Positions 28,075 through 37,256 of a stretch of DNA of 64,000 bases are shown here, piece after piece. The translations under genes and the position numbers were made by a program. This DNA is from Chromobacterium phragmitis. Its GTDB lineage: Bacteria > Pseudomonadota > Gammaproteobacteria > Burkholderiales > Chromobacteriaceae. The notes under the pieces are model-generated. The model was given only the letters and a program-made list of their open reading frames with translations. It was not told where the DNA came from and did no database searches. Position 1 is the stretch's first letter; every line of letters begins with the position of its first letter. The stretch lies in the NCBI RefSeq assembly GCF_003325475.1, contig NZ_CP029495.1, positions 3,968,001 through 4,032,000 on the forward strand, in the 5' to 3' direction.

Positions 28075-28950
28075 TTAAATCAGGCGCTCGCCCCAGTGCA
28101 GCTTGTGGCGCAGCATGTCGTAATAGTTGTAGCCTTCCGGGTGCAGGATGCGCAGCGGGTTGCGGTAGCGGCGGATCAGCACCCGGTCCATTTCCATCAG
28201 GTCGCAGTGAAGCTGGCCGTCGAAATGCACGCGCGCGTCGAGGCCGCGAGTGAGCATGAACTCAACCTCGCAGGAGTCGTTGACGGCAATTGGCCGGTTG
28301 GACAGCGACTGCGGGCAAATCGGCACCAGCGCGATGGCTTGCAGCGTGGGGTGCAGGATGGGTCCCCCGGAGGCCAGCGAGTAGGCGGTGGAGCCGGTGG
28401 GGGTGGATACGATCAGGCCGTCAGAGCGCTGGCTGTAGACGAACTGGTTGTCGATGAAGACTTCGAATTCAATCATCGATCCCACTGCGCCTCGGCTGAA
28501 CACCACGTCGTTGAAGGCCAGCGCGCTGGCGACTTCGGCGTCTTCGCGGACCACGGCGGCCTGAAGAAGGATGCGGTCTTCCGGAACGAACTTGCCTTGC
28601 AATATGGCGTCCACCGAGTCCAGCATTTCATGCAGGGGGATGTCGGTCATGAAACCCAGCCGGCCCTGATTGATGCCGACCAGGGGTACGCGGTACGGCG
28701 CCAGCAGCCGGGCGATGGAGAGCATAGTGCCGTCTCCGCCCAGCACGATGCACAGGTCGGCCAGCTTGCCCATGTCGTTGCGATCGATCAGCGCATGTCC
28801 GCAGGCTTCCTCAGGGGTGATGCTTTCCTTGTCGATCAGCACCGTGGCGCCGCCAGCTGCCAAGTGGTCGGCGAGTTCAAGCAGGGCTGGGGTGATGCCA
28901 GGCTTGCTGTGGCGCGCCACCAGGCAGATGTGTTTGAACAGTCTTTCCAT
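28075..28950 (-). CDS. nadK: NAD kinase
   Basis: A 291-residue cytoplasmic ATP:NAD kinase that makes NADP. The substrate-binding GGDGTMLS motif and the NQGRLGFMTD and TPTGSTAYSLASGGPI blocks are all conserved. It lies nine bases after the response-regulator stop and 19 bases before recN. The nadK-recN pairing is common in beta- and gamma-proteobacteria; the two-component genes upstream are the less usual part. Confidence 0.97.
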   Translation of the reverse strand: MERLFKHICLVARHSKPGITPALLELADHLAAGGATVLIDKESITPEEACGHALIDRNDMGKLADLCIVLGGDGTMLSIARLLAPYRVPLVGINQGRLGFMTDIPLHEMLDSVDAILQGKFVPEDRILLQAAVVREDAEVASALAFNDVVFSRGAVGSMIEFEVFIDNQFVYSQRSDGLIVSTPTGSTAYSLASGGPILHPTLQAIALVPICPQSLSNRPIAVNDSCEVEFMLTRGLDARVHFDGQLHCDLMEMDRVLIRRYRNPLRILHPEGYNYYDMLRHKLHWGERLI

Positions 28951-28959
28951 GCGGCGATT

Positions 28960-29637
28960 CTACTGGTTTGGCGGGAATTCGTTGAGCAAAATCTCTTCGT
29001 CGGCCCGCTGTTTTTTGCCGGTGGCCTCCAGCGCTTTCAGGTAAAAGCGAACCAGGTCAGCCAGCGAATCCACGCCAAGCTTGCTGAAAAGGTTGGCGCG
29101 GTGCACTTCGATGGTGCGCGGCGACAGGTCCAGCTCGCGTGCGATCTCCTTGCTGGACAAGCCGTCGGCGACCAGCTCCAATACCTCGCGCTCGCGGCCG
29201 CTGATGCGGGATAGCTGGCTCATCACTTCCTGGGTTTCTTCTTCCTTCTGATGCTGCTGGATGCTGATGCGGATGCCTCTCTTCAGGCTGGCGATCAACC
29301 TGTTCTGGTCTATCGGCTTGGTCAGGAAGTCGATGGCGCCGGTCTGGAACGCGCGTCGGCATTGCTCGATGTCGCCGTGGCCGGTGATGAACACGATGGG
29401 GATGTGGATGTCGCGCTCCGCCAGTTGTTCTTGCAGCGCCAAACCGGTGATTTGCGGCATGCGGATATCCAGCACCAGGCAGCAGATCTGGTTGCCCTGG
29501 TAGCCGTCCAGAAATTCCATCGCGTTGGGGAACGTGACGGTTTTCATGCCCTGGGCGGTGATCAGCATGGCCAGGGAATCCAGTACGGCAGGGTCATCGT
29601 CGACGATGAATACGGTTGGGGTCGTGTTTTGCATCAT
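28960..29637 (-). CDS. FixJ/NarL-type response regulator
   Basis: A 225-residue response regulator. The receiver domain (about 8-125) has the phosphate-accepting Asp57 in CLVLDIRMPQ, acidic residues Asp13-15 and Lys in FLTKPID. The C-terminal LuxR-type HTH (about 160-225) shows SGREREVLELVADGLSSKE and RTIEVHRANLF. The start was set at 29637 because its ATGA overlaps the stop of the histidine kinase; the ATG at 29634 is the alternative. It is the cognate partner of that kinase. Target genes are unknown, and nadK-recN downstream may simply be co-transcribed. Confidence 0.93.
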   Translation of the reverse strand: MMQNTTPTVFIVDDDPAVLDSLAMLITAQGMKTVTFPNAMEFLDGYQGNQICCLVLDIRMPQITGLALQEQLAERDIHIPIVFITGHGDIEQCRRAFQTGAIDFLTKPIDQNRLIASLKRGIRISIQQHQKEEETQEVMSQLSRISGREREVLELVADGLSSKEIARELDLSPRTIEVHRANLFSKLGVDSLADLVRFYLKALEATGKKQRADEEILLNEFPPNQ

Positions 29638-31922
29638 GCTTCCACTCCGGATGGTACGGCCATGTCGCGAGGGGCGCATGGCAGGTCAATGACGAACTCC
29701 GCTCCCGAGCCGGGCTTGTTGCCGGCCATCAACTTTCCGCCGAAGGCTTCGACCGCAGTCTGGCAGATGGCCAGGCCCAAGCCCATGCCGTTGGGTTTGG
29801 TGCTGAAAAACGGGTCGAAGATCCGGTCCAGTTTGTCCGGCGGAATGCCGCTGCCATTGTCGCTGATGATGAGCTGCACGCGCTCGCCCTGCCGGCGGGT
29901 GGTGAGATTGAGGCGACCCCAGGGACGAGTTTGCTCCATGGCCTCCACTGCGTTGCGCGCCAAGTTCAGCACCACCTGTTCCAACTGGATAGTGTCAGCG
30001 TATACCAACGGCAACTCCGGCGCGAAGTTTTGCTCGATGTGAATGTCGTGATCGTGCAATTCATAATCCAGCAAAGACAAAGCGTTATGAACAGCTTGAT
30101 TCAACTGTACCGGCGCCAGTTGCTGGTTCTTCTGGGTGACGAACTCGCGCAGCCTGCGGATGATGCGGCCGGCGCGGTCGGCCTGGGTGACTGACGAGGT
30201 CAGCGCGCGCCGCAACATCGCCATATCCAACTCGTCCTCGTCCAGCAGGCTGAGCCCAGCCTGGCAGTAGCTCATGATGGCAGACAGCGGCTGGTTGATC
30301 TCATGGGCGATGCCGGAGGCCATCTCGCCCATGGTGTTGATCCGGGCGACCCGGGCCAACTCCATTTCATGCTGGCGCAACCGGCTTTCGCTGGCCTCCA
30401 GCGCCGCCAGCATGCGGCGGCGGATGGGCGCGGTGTCGCGGAAAGTGAGCACCGTGCCGATCAACTGGCCGTTGCGGCCTAGCAACGGCGACACCGCCCC
30501 TTCGACCAGCAACCTTTCTCCGCTGGGGCGTTTCAGATAGCAGTTTTGAGCCAGGTAAGCCACTTGCAGGGTGGCTGAGGCTTGTTCGATTGGATCCTGG
30601 ACGGGTTGGCGAGAGAACTCGTAATGCAACGGCGCCACCTGTTTCAGGCGGCGTTGCAGCAGTTGCGCGGCCGGCAGGCCCAGCAGCGTTTCCGCGGCGG
30701 GGTTCACGTACTGGATCACCTGGCTGGTATCAATGCTGATCACTGCCTCGCTGATGCCGCGCAGCGCCACGCTGGCGTATTCGCGTTCGCGGAAGATGTC
30801 GTCCTGAATTTGTTCTCGCGCCAGATGGTTGTACTCCAGCAGCGCCAGCACCACCCAGAGCAGGTAGGCAGGCAGCATGGCGATCAATAAATTGATTGCG
30901 GTTTCCGACAGGGTGGTGCGCTCCAGCCGGAGTTGGCGGCTGAGCCGCATATCGTAGGGCAGGGAAGCGACATCGAGGCTGGCTCGATAACTGAGTCGAG
31001 GCAGCAGCCAATCCAGCGCCAGCGCCGAGGCGGCGTCCGCTTGTTTCTGCAGCTGCAGAGCGCCGGGGTCGTTGGCGTTGTCGCGGCGAAGCAACTGCAG
31101 AGTGTAGCGTCCTTGCAGCGACGGCGGCAGCGCAAGCAAGGGGCGCAGGCAAAGGACCTGCATGACTACGCCGGCGGCTTGCTCGATGCGCACCATGGGC
31201 ACCGGGGAGGGAGGGGTGGACCGGTATACGGTTTGAAACAAGGCCAGCCCCCACTCGCCATTGCGAAGCACCAGGGTGGGGGAGGCCGATTGCATTTGCC
31301 CCAGCGCGCGGTTCACCGAACCCGACAGCACCGAATCGTCGAGCAGATCCAGTCCCATTTCGCGCCAGTCAGGCGACGCGAGGCCCGGCTCGGCCATGCT
31401 GAGGGGCAAGTAGCGCGGGCGCGAGGGCGCCGTACGCCAGGCGGCGGGGTCGCGCCAAGTATTGAGCTGGTCGTGCAGATAGTCCCGTATCGCATAAGAC
31501 TTGCCAAGGATGAGGGATTGCTCGTTTTCGAAGCGCGTTCGATCGCTTTGCTCCACTAGCGGCTGGTAGCCGATGAAATACAGCTGGGGCTGGGTTCGGG
31601 TGGCGGCCTGCGCCAGCTCCCTTATGCGCGCTCGTCGGCCCGCAGCGCCGCCGGCGACGAGATCGCCCACCTCGTCTTGTAATGATTCGCTGTTCTTTAA
31701 ACGATTGTTGACGTTCTGCTGCAACAGTTCGATCGTCTGTCGAAATTCCTGTCGTTGCTGGCGGATGTCCAGCAGCAATGTGTGCGCCATCAGCAGGCTG
31801 AATGCGCACAAGAGGCATGACATGCTCAGCCATTTGCTGCGGGAGGAGGCTTGCCGCAACAGGTGCAGATGTGTGTGGAGGGAACTGAGCGGGGATTTGT
31901 GAGGCACTTCGACATCGGACAT
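29634..31922 (-). CDS. Membrane histidine kinase with large sensor and PAS domain
   Basis: A 762-residue sensor kinase. One transmembrane helix lies at about 31-50, then about 295 periplasmic residues, then a second helix at about 343-365. A cytoplasmic PAS domain follows (about 385-500), then HisKA with the phospho-accepting His540 in GIAHEINQP, and an ATPase domain (N box VVLNLARNAVEAM, G1 SDNGSGIP, G2 GMGLGL). The H-box and PAS layout put it near the FixL/TodS/DctB groups. The signal is unknown. Its stop overlaps the regulator start, giving a coupled pair. Confidence 0.93.
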   Translation of the reverse strand: MSDVEVPHKSPLSSLHTHLHLLRQASSRSKWLSMSCLLCAFSLLMAHTLLLDIRQQRQEFRQTIELLQQNVNNRLKNSESLQDEVGDLVAGGAAGRRARIRELAQAATRTQPQLYFIGYQPLVEQSDRTRFENEQSLILGKSYAIRDYLHDQLNTWRDPAAWRTAPSRPRYLPLSMAEPGLASPDWREMGLDLLDDSVLSGSVNRALGQMQSASPTLVLRNGEWGLALFQTVYRSTPPSPVPMVRIEQAAGVVMQVLCLRPLLALPPSLQGRYTLQLLRRDNANDPGALQLQKQADAASALALDWLLPRLSYRASLDVASLPYDMRLSRQLRLERTTLSETAINLLIAMLPAYLLWVVLALLEYNHLAREQIQDDIFREREYASVALRGISEAVISIDTSQVIQYVNPAAETLLGLPAAQLLQRRLKQVAPLHYEFSRQPVQDPIEQASATLQVAYLAQNCYLKRPSGERLLVEGAVSPLLGRNGQLIGTVLTFRDTAPIRRRMLAALEASESRLRQHEMELARVARINTMGEMASGIAHEINQPLSAIMSYCQAGLSLLDEDELDMAMLRRALTSSVTQADRAGRIIRRLREFVTQKNQQLAPVQLNQAVHNALSLLDYELHDHDIHIEQNFAPELPLVYADTIQLEQVVLNLARNAVEAMEQTRPWGRLNLTTRRQGERVQLIISDNGSGIPPDKLDRIFDPFFSTKPNGMGLGLAICQTAVEAFGGKLMAGNKPGSGAEFVIDLPCAPRDMAVPSGVEA

Positions 31923-32016
31923 GCTTCAGGCTTTGGTGGGTGCGAGGTTGGGATGCGTGCCGCTTTTAAGGTGGCGGGGCGCGCCATTATACCGGGCGCG
32001 CCCTGTTTATGCCCTG

Positions 32017-32547
32017 TTAGTTTTGCAGCAGATGAGAAAATCTGCGCCGCATTTTTGTCAGCTTGGGTGAAATCACGGCCTGGCAATAACTTTGCTGAGG
32101 ATTCTGAGCGTAATAGTTTTGGTGGTGGGTTTCGGCTGGATGGAAGCGCGCGGCCGGCTCCAGCCGAGTGACGATGGGCGCGTCGAACACCTGTTCGCGG
32201 CTCAGCTCGGCGATGGTTTGTTCTGCTATTTGGCGCTGATTGTCGTCGAGATGGAAGATGACCGATGCGTACTGGGACCCCACGTCGTGCCCTTGCCGGT
32301 TCAGCGTGGTGGGATCATGCACCGTGAAGAACACCTGCAGAAGGGTGGCGTAGGCGATTTTTGCCGGGTCATAGCGGACCTCCACCACTTCCACATGGCC
32401 CGAATTTCCAGAGCAAACCTGGCGATAGTCAGGATTGTCGATGTGACCGCCGCAATAACCGGAAACCACGGCCTCCACGCCGGCAAGTTGGGAGAACGCC
32501 GCGTCCAGACACCAGAAGCAGCCTCCGCCGAGAATCGCTTTTTCCAT
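32017..32547 (-). CDS. msrA: Peptide methionine sulfoxide reductase MsrA
   Basis: A 176-residue cytoplasmic enzyme that reduces the S-form of methionine sulfoxide in proteins. The catalytic motif GGCFWCLDA has nucleophile Cys10, and a later SGYCGGH and the acid/aromatic block GHVEVVEVRYDP are conserved. A C-terminal Cys (SYCQAV) may be a resolving cysteine. There is no fused MsrB domain. It lies 60 bases downstream of the HDAC-family gene and upstream of the histidine kinase; the gaps suggest a separate unit. Confidence 0.96.
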   Translation of the reverse strand: MEKAILGGGCFWCLDAAFSQLAGVEAVVSGYCGGHIDNPDYRQVCSGNSGHVEVVEVRYDPAKIAYATLLQVFFTVHDPTTLNRQGHDVGSQYASVIFHLDDNQRQIAEQTIAELSREQVFDAPIVTRLEPAARFHPAETHHQNYYAQNPQQSYCQAVISPKLTKMRRRFSHLLQN

Positions 32548-32607
32548 GATGACTCCTATTTCGATGATGGGCCGCTAGCGGAGAGCCTGGCGGCTCTCTC
32601 GACACGC

Positions 32608-33525
32608 TCAGCGGCATGCGGGGTTGGTCGGAATGGCGCCGAAAATCTCACAAGCCAGTCTGACGGTTTCCACCTGTATTGTCACTGTGTCCGTAATCGG
32701 CACCGCGTAGCCTCCTGCCATGCAAACCACCAGCGCCGCGTCTTGGCCTCGGCAAGCCTCCATCACCATGCGGTCGCGTCGCGCCAGCCCCTGGCGGCTC
32801 AGGGCAAGCCGTCCTAGCCTGTCGCCATGGAAAGGATCCGCGCCGGCCAGGTAATACACCAAGTCCGGCCGGGCGCGGGCGAACAGTTCCGGCAATGCGC
32901 CTTGCAATGCATCCAGATAGGCGTCATCCCCTGTTCCGTCAGGCAGATCGATGTCCCAGTCGCTATCGGTCCGGTCAAATGGGTAGTTGCGCGCGCCATG
33001 GATGGAAAAGGTGAAGATGCGCGGCTCTCCGGCGGCGATGGCTGCGGTGCCGTCGCCTTGATGGACGTCCAGATCGACAACCAGCACGCTGCGGGCGCGA
33101 GCTTCCGTCAGCATCAGCATGGCGGCGACGGCCACATCGTTGAACACGCAGAATCCGCTGCCGCGGGCGGCTGCGGCATGATGGGTGCCGCCGGCCAGAT
33201 TGACGCCGCAGTCCTCCAGCAACGCAGCGCGACTGGCCGCAATCGTGGCGCCGACGGATCGGCAGCTGCGCTCCGCCAGCTCCGGCGACCACGGCAGGCC
33301 GATTTCGCGTTGCGCGCGGCTATCAAGGGAACCACTCAGCACCGCGTCGACATAGGCGGGGCTGTGAGCGTGGAGCAGCTCGTGGCGGGTGGCGGCCGGG
33401 GCGGTTTCCATCCATTCCGGCGCGAATGTCGCCACTCGCTCGGCGAGCAGGCGGTATTTTTCCGCAGGGAAACGATGGCCAGGCGGCAAAGGCAGGGGGA
33501 AAGCGTCGGTGCGGTAGATGCGCAT
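32608..33525 (-). CDS. Histone deacetylase-family hydrolase (AcuC/class II-like)
   Basis: A 305-residue zinc-dependent deacetylase of the HDAC/AcuC/AphA superfamily. The paired active-site histidines are in GGTHHAAA, the metal-binding DLDVHQGDGT contains two ligands, and GADPFHGDRLG and GGYAVP carry the remaining aspartate and the transition-state tyrosine. The start at 33525 begins MRIYRTDAF as in the family. Bacterial members deacetylate small molecules such as polyamines or acetylated proteins; the substrate cannot be told. It follows DUF1653 by eight bases, so the two are probably co-transcribed. Confidence 0.92.
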   Translation of the reverse strand: MRIYRTDAFPLPLPPGHRFPAEKYRLLAERVATFAPEWMETAPAATRHELLHAHSPAYVDAVLSGSLDSRAQREIGLPWSPELAERSCRSVGATIAASRAALLEDCGVNLAGGTHHAAAARGSGFCVFNDVAVAAMLMLTEARARSVLVVDLDVHQGDGTAAIAAGEPRIFTFSIHGARNYPFDRTDSDWDIDLPDGTGDDAYLDALQGALPELFARARPDLVYYLAGADPFHGDRLGRLALSRQGLARRDRMVMEACRGQDAALVVCMAGGYAVPITDTVTIQVETVRLACEIFGAIPTNPACR

Positions 33526-33533
33526 CGCGCAGG

Positions 33534-33749
33534 CTACAGCGCTTTTAGCAGGCTGAAGCGGGGCACCATGCGGCCTTCGTGCTCCACCATTTCTTCGAAC
33601 ATCGCCGCTGGACGGGCCCACAGGCCGTATTCCCCGTACAACGCGCGGTACATCACGAGCGGCTCGCGGGTTTCCGAATGGGAAGCGGTGCCGAGCACTT
33701 GATAAAGCTGGCGATTGCGAAAGTGCTGGTAAATCCCGGGCTGAGTCAT
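33534..33749 (-). CDS. DUF1653 small protein
   Basis: A 71-residue protein matching the DUF1653 pattern: GIYQHFRNRQLYQVLGTASH, then EPLVMYRALYG and a terminal RF segment. The start at 33749 is set by a strong GGAGG eight bases upstream. DUF1653 proteins are small single-domain proteins of unknown role in many bacteria. It sits eight bases upstream of the HDAC-family gene and 59 bases after a GNAT gene, which may form one transcript. Confidence 0.88.
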   Translation of the reverse strand: MTQPGIYQHFRNRQLYQVLGTASHSETREPLVMYRALYGEYGLWARPAAMFEEMVEHEGRMVPRFSLLKAL

Positions 33750-33808
33750 GGCGAGCCTCCTGCGGCGATGCGAGTGGGGGGCGAGCATGCCGCAGCCGGA
33801 CCGCAGCG

Positions 33809-34264
33809 TCAAGAATGCGCGCTGTTCCAGTAATAGACGCGGAAGTCCCGATCCAGCGTGAAGCCCAGACTCTGGTACAGCTGTTGCGCGCCCAGATTGT
33901 CATGCGCGGTTTGCAGCATGATCTCGCCACCGCCCAGGTCGTTGGCGTACTGCTGGCAACGTCGTATCAGCGATTGGCCGACGCCTTGGCGGCGAGCTTC
34001 GGCCGCGACGTAAAGGTCGTGCAGCACCCAGCAGGGCTGCAGCGATAATGAGGAAAAACCGGTGTACATCAGGGCGAAGCCTCGCGGCGCGTCGCCTTCG
34101 CTGGCCAGAAAGGCAACTGCCTGGCGGCGGCGCAGCCTTTCGCTCAAGTAGGCCTGACAGGATTCCTGGGACTGGCTGACGCCGTAGAAGTCAAGGTAGG
34201 CGGTGAACAGCGCCAGCCATTCCGTCACCGATTCAGGGGTGGCGATGCTGAGTTGAATGCCCAT
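33809..34264 (-). CDS. GNAT acetyltransferase
   Basis: A 151-residue GNAT-fold protein. The acetyl-CoA-binding loop is RRQGVGQSLIRR (about 93-104), preceded by the strand VLHDLYVAAEA and followed by NLGAQQLYQSLGF, the C-terminal GNAT signature. The ATG at 34264 was chosen because GGAGA lies six bases upstream; a TTG at 34270 is the alternative. Substrate unknown. It is divergent from dusC, whose start is 67 bases away. Confidence 0.88.
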   Translation of the reverse strand: MGIQLSIATPESVTEWLALFTAYLDFYGVSQSQESCQAYLSERLRRRQAVAFLASEGDAPRGFALMYTGFSSLSLQPCWVLHDLYVAAEARRQGVGQSLIRRCQQYANDLGGGEIMLQTAHDNLGAQQLYQSLGFTLDRDFRVYYWNSAHS

Positions 34265-34331
34265 TTGCAATCTCCATGCTGCGTTGCGCGGCGCTGGGTT
34301 ACAATAACGCCCTTTTTCAGCAGGTTAGACA

Positions 34332-35279
34332 ATGAAGCTGGTGCTTGCCCCGATGGAGGGCCTGGTTGACGATGTGATGCGCGAGGTGTTGACCCGCGTG
34401 GGCGGCATCGATCTGTGCGTGACCGAGTTCGTGCGCGTTACCTCGGCGCTGCTGCCGACGCGCACTTTCATGCGCTTGGCGCCAGAACTCGGCAACCAGG
34501 GCAATACTTCCACAGGCGTGCCGGTGCGGGTGCAACTGCTGGGCTCGGACGCCGTCTGTCTGGCAGAAAACGGCGCCAAGGCTGCCAGCTTGGGCGCGCC
34601 GGGCGTGGACTTGAATTTCGGCTGCCCCGCTCCCACCGTCAACCGTCATCGCGGCGGCGCGGTGTTGCTCAACGAGCCCGAGTTGCTGCATCAGATCGTG
34701 GCCGCGGTGCGGCGCGCGGTGCCGGCCGCGGTTCCGGTGACCGCCAAGATGCGGCTGGGCTACGAGGACAAGAGCAAGGCGCTGGAATGCGCGCAGGCGA
34801 TAGCGCGCGGCGGGGCGGACGAGTTGACCGTGCATGGCCGCACCAAGGTGGAGGGCTACAAGCCGCCGGCTCACTGGGACTGGATCGCCCGCATCCGGGA
34901 GGGCGTGGATATCCCGGTGACGGCGAATGGAGAAGTCTGGACCCTGGCAGACTATCGGGCGATCCGCGAGGAAAGCGGTTGCGACTCGGTGATGATAGGG
35001 CGCGGGTTGGTCGCCTGTCCCGACCTGGCTTTGCGGATTGCCAACGGCGGGGCGGAGCAGCCGATTGCCTGGGAGGCTATGATCCCGTGGGTGAGGGAGT
35101 TCTTCCTGCTATGCCGAAACAAATCGGGCGAGGAGCGCTATCCGGTGGCCCGGCTCAAGCAATGGCTGGGCTTGCTCAAGAGAACCTGGCCGGAAGCCGA
35201 ACGTTTGTTTGAAACAATCAGGCGCGAGCAAGATGTTGTAAATATTGAAAATATTCTCTCGTCTACGCAAGATAAGTAA
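34332..35279 (+). CDS. dusC: tRNA-dihydrouridine synthase C
   Basis: A 315-residue FMN enzyme that reduces uridine to dihydrouridine in tRNA. The catalytic Cys98 lies in DLNFGCPAPTVNRH, and the start LAPMEGLVDDVMR, the MRLGYEDKS segment and VHGRTKVEGYKPPAHWDWI are typical. The PAP rather than SPK around the cysteine and the LTRVGGIDLCVTEFVRV start place it in the DusC rather than DusA or DusB branch. It is monocistronic with a terminator 130 bases downstream. Confidence 0.93.
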   Translation: MKLVLAPMEGLVDDVMREVLTRVGGIDLCVTEFVRVTSALLPTRTFMRLAPELGNQGNTSTGVPVRVQLLGSDAVCLAENGAKAASLGAPGVDLNFGCPAPTVNRHRGGAVLLNEPELLHQIVAAVRRAVPAAVPVTAKMRLGYEDKSKALECAQAIARGGADELTVHGRTKVEGYKPPAHWDWIARIREGVDIPVTANGEVWTLADYRAIREESGCDSVMIGRGLVACPDLALRIANGGAEQPIAWEAMIPWVREFFLLCRNKSGEERYPVARLKQWLGLLKRTWPEAERLFETIRREQDVVNIENILSSTQDK

Positions 35280-35407
35280 ATATACTCATATCGCAATGCA
35301 AAAACACTTGCTAAGATCACTATGCGTTCTGCTTTGGTAAAGCAGTGCGCTGTAACATCTGCCGGCCTGCCTGGCTGCAGATCTTACACTTCCCCGATAC
35401 CTTGCAC

Positions 35408-35434
35408 CCCTCCCTCACGGGAGGGATTTTTTTT
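35408..35434 (+). terminator. Terminator downstream of dusC
   Basis: A perfect 7-bp stem CCCTCCC/GGGAGGG with a TCAC loop precedes eight T residues. It ends dusC transcription and isolates the channel gene that follows. Confidence 0.93.
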
Positions 35435-35482
35435 ATCCGCGTTCATGAACTAATAATTAGAAAAAATCATGGCGGAACAAGC

Positions 35483-37015
35483 ATGGACACTCCTCCCGCG
35501 GTAAGTTGGCTGGAAAAGCTGATTCCCGCTGTCTGGTATGGCTCTTTGACGGTTTTTGTCGCCATGACCGCGGCGCTCTCCATTCTCCTGTACATCACGC
35601 ATCCTGACGGGCGAAAACGCACAGTCCGCACACTGCTTGTCGCGCTGGCGGCGTTGCTGGTGGTCAATATCAGCAACCAGACCGAGCTTGGGCAATGGAC
35701 GCGGCAGGTGGCCGTCATCGTGCTGGGGTTGGCATTGATCCGCCTGTGGGCGATGCTGCTGTTCAGGCTGCTGTTGCCGGTGCTGCGCGTGCATCCGCCC
35801 AAAATACTGGAAGAGATCCTGGTGGTGCTGGGGTTTGTCGGCTGGGGACTGGTATTGCTGCGGCTGGCGGGGCTGGACCTCAGTCACATCGTCACCACAT
35901 CGGCCGTCATCACCGCAGTGTTGGCGTTTTCCATGCAGGATACGCTGGGGAACATTTTGGCCGGGCTATCTCTGCAGGTGGATAATTCCGTCGACATCGG
36001 CGATTGGATAAAAAGCGGCGACCTGGTGGGACGGGTGGTGGAAATCAATTGGCGCGCCACCACGCTGGAGACGCGCAATTGGGAAACGGTGGTGATTCCC
36101 AACAGCGTGCTGATGAAAAACCACTTCGCCATTCTCGGCAAGCGGCATGGTTGTCCGCTGCAGTGGCGCAGATGGGTCTGGTTCAACATCAATTGGGATA
36201 CTTTGCCCACCCAGATCATCGGGGTGGTGGAAACCTCGCTGCGCGAGGCTCAGCTGCCGGGCGTGGCGGCTGCGCCGGCGCCCAACTGCATCTTGATGGG
36301 GTTCGAGAATGGCTATACCCGCTACGCGGTCCGTTACTGGCTGACGGACCTGGCGGCTGACGATCACACCGATTCCATCGTGCGCACGCATATCGACGCG
36401 GCTTTTCGGCGGCATAATTTGCGCATGGCTTCGCCCTATTACAACGTGCTGACCATCAAGGAGAACGAGAAGTACATCGAGGCAAGGATGAAGCGCCACC
36501 TGGAGGAGCGCGTGCTGGCGCTGCGCAAGGTGGAGCTGCTGTCGGTGCTGAACGACGAAGAAATGATGGTGTTGGCGGATCAGCTGAAATTCACGCCTTT
36601 CGTCACCGGGGACATCATCATGCACCAGGGGTCGGTCGCGCATTGGCTTTACATCATGCTGTCGGGCGAGGTGGAAGTGTGGCTGACGTTGGCGGATGGC
36701 GGCCGCAAGCTGGTTGATGTGTTGAAGGCAGGCAGTTTTTTCGGGGAAATGGGTTTGATGACAGGGGAGTCTAGAACCAATACGGTGATCGCCCGCAGCA
36801 ATGTCGAGTGCCTGAGACTCGACAAGGATGCCTTTCAGGCGATTCTGGTGTCGCGCAAGGAACTGGCGGAAACGATTTCCACCATCTTGGCGGAGCGGCT
36901 GGAAGAGCGCCGCAACCGCGAGCCTGACGCCATGCAGGACGCAGATGGCGGCATGCCGAAGCGAGCCGAGTTGGTGGATCGCATCCGCAGTTTCTTTGGC
37001 TTGAACAAGCACTGA
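35483..37015 (+). CDS. MscS-type channel with C-terminal cyclic-nucleotide-binding domain
   Basis: A 510-residue inner-membrane protein. Four or so hydrophobic helices lie between residues 18 and 160. The MscS pore helix and beta domain follow (AFSMQDTLGNILAGLSLQVD, then IGDWIK and VVEINWRATTLET). Residues about 365-490 form a cyclic-nucleotide-binding (cNMP) domain: GEVEVWL, then GSFFGEMGLMTGESRTNTVIA, matching the phosphate-binding cassette. This is the bCNG architecture, in which nucleotide rather than tension may gate the pore. A weak GGCGGA site precedes the ATG. Confidence 0.92.
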   Translation: MDTPPAVSWLEKLIPAVWYGSLTVFVAMTAALSILLYITHPDGRKRTVRTLLVALAALLVVNISNQTELGQWTRQVAVIVLGLALIRLWAMLLFRLLLPVLRVHPPKILEEILVVLGFVGWGLVLLRLAGLDLSHIVTTSAVITAVLAFSMQDTLGNILAGLSLQVDNSVDIGDWIKSGDLVGRVVEINWRATTLETRNWETVVIPNSVLMKNHFAILGKRHGCPLQWRRWVWFNINWDTLPTQIIGVVETSLREAQLPGVAAAPAPNCILMGFENGYTRYAVRYWLTDLAADDHTDSIVRTHIDAAFRRHNLRMASPYYNVLTIKENEKYIEARMKRHLEERVLALRKVELLSVLNDEEMMVLADQLKFTPFVTGDIIMHQGSVAHWLYIMLSGEVEVWLTLADGGRKLVDVLKAGSFFGEMGLMTGESRTNTVIARSNVECLRLDKDAFQAILVSRKELAETISTILAERLEERRNREPDAMQDADGGMPKRAELVDRIRSFFGLNKH

Positions 37016-37041
37016 AAGCCGCTAGCACTACGCTCCTTGAG

Positions 37042-37239
37042 TTAAGCCTTCTTGCGCGAAGCGCTATGGCGAAGTTCGGATCGACGTGCCTTGGCCCTGT
37101 CTTCATGAGGCGTCATCAGCGCGGAAGGGCGAGACCGGCGCATCATGACTTCAGGCTCAACGCGGATTGCGGCTGGCGGGATGGGGGCCGGTTGGCGGTA
37201 TTCCACAGCCGGACCGATTGGCATTGGCTGCAAGCGCAA
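37042..37239 (-). CDS. Doubtful small proline/arginine-rich reading frame
   Basis: A 65-codon frame with a TTG start at 37239, or ATG at 37224, rich in Pro, Arg and Ala. Neither start has a convincing ribosome-binding site and I recognise no family. It lies 17 bases after the 48-residue gene, in the same direction, which is the only support. It could be chance. Confidence 0.25.
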   Translation of the reverse strand: MRLQPMPIGPAVEYRQPAPIPPAAIRVEPEVMMRRSRPSALMTPHEDRAKARRSELRHSASRKKA

Positions 37240-37256
37240 CCAGATTGGTCCAGGGC

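Noticed and set aside
31826..32086. 86-codon minus-strand frame between the kinase and msrA
   Set aside because: It overlaps both the histidine kinase start and the msrA end, with no start site or similarity.
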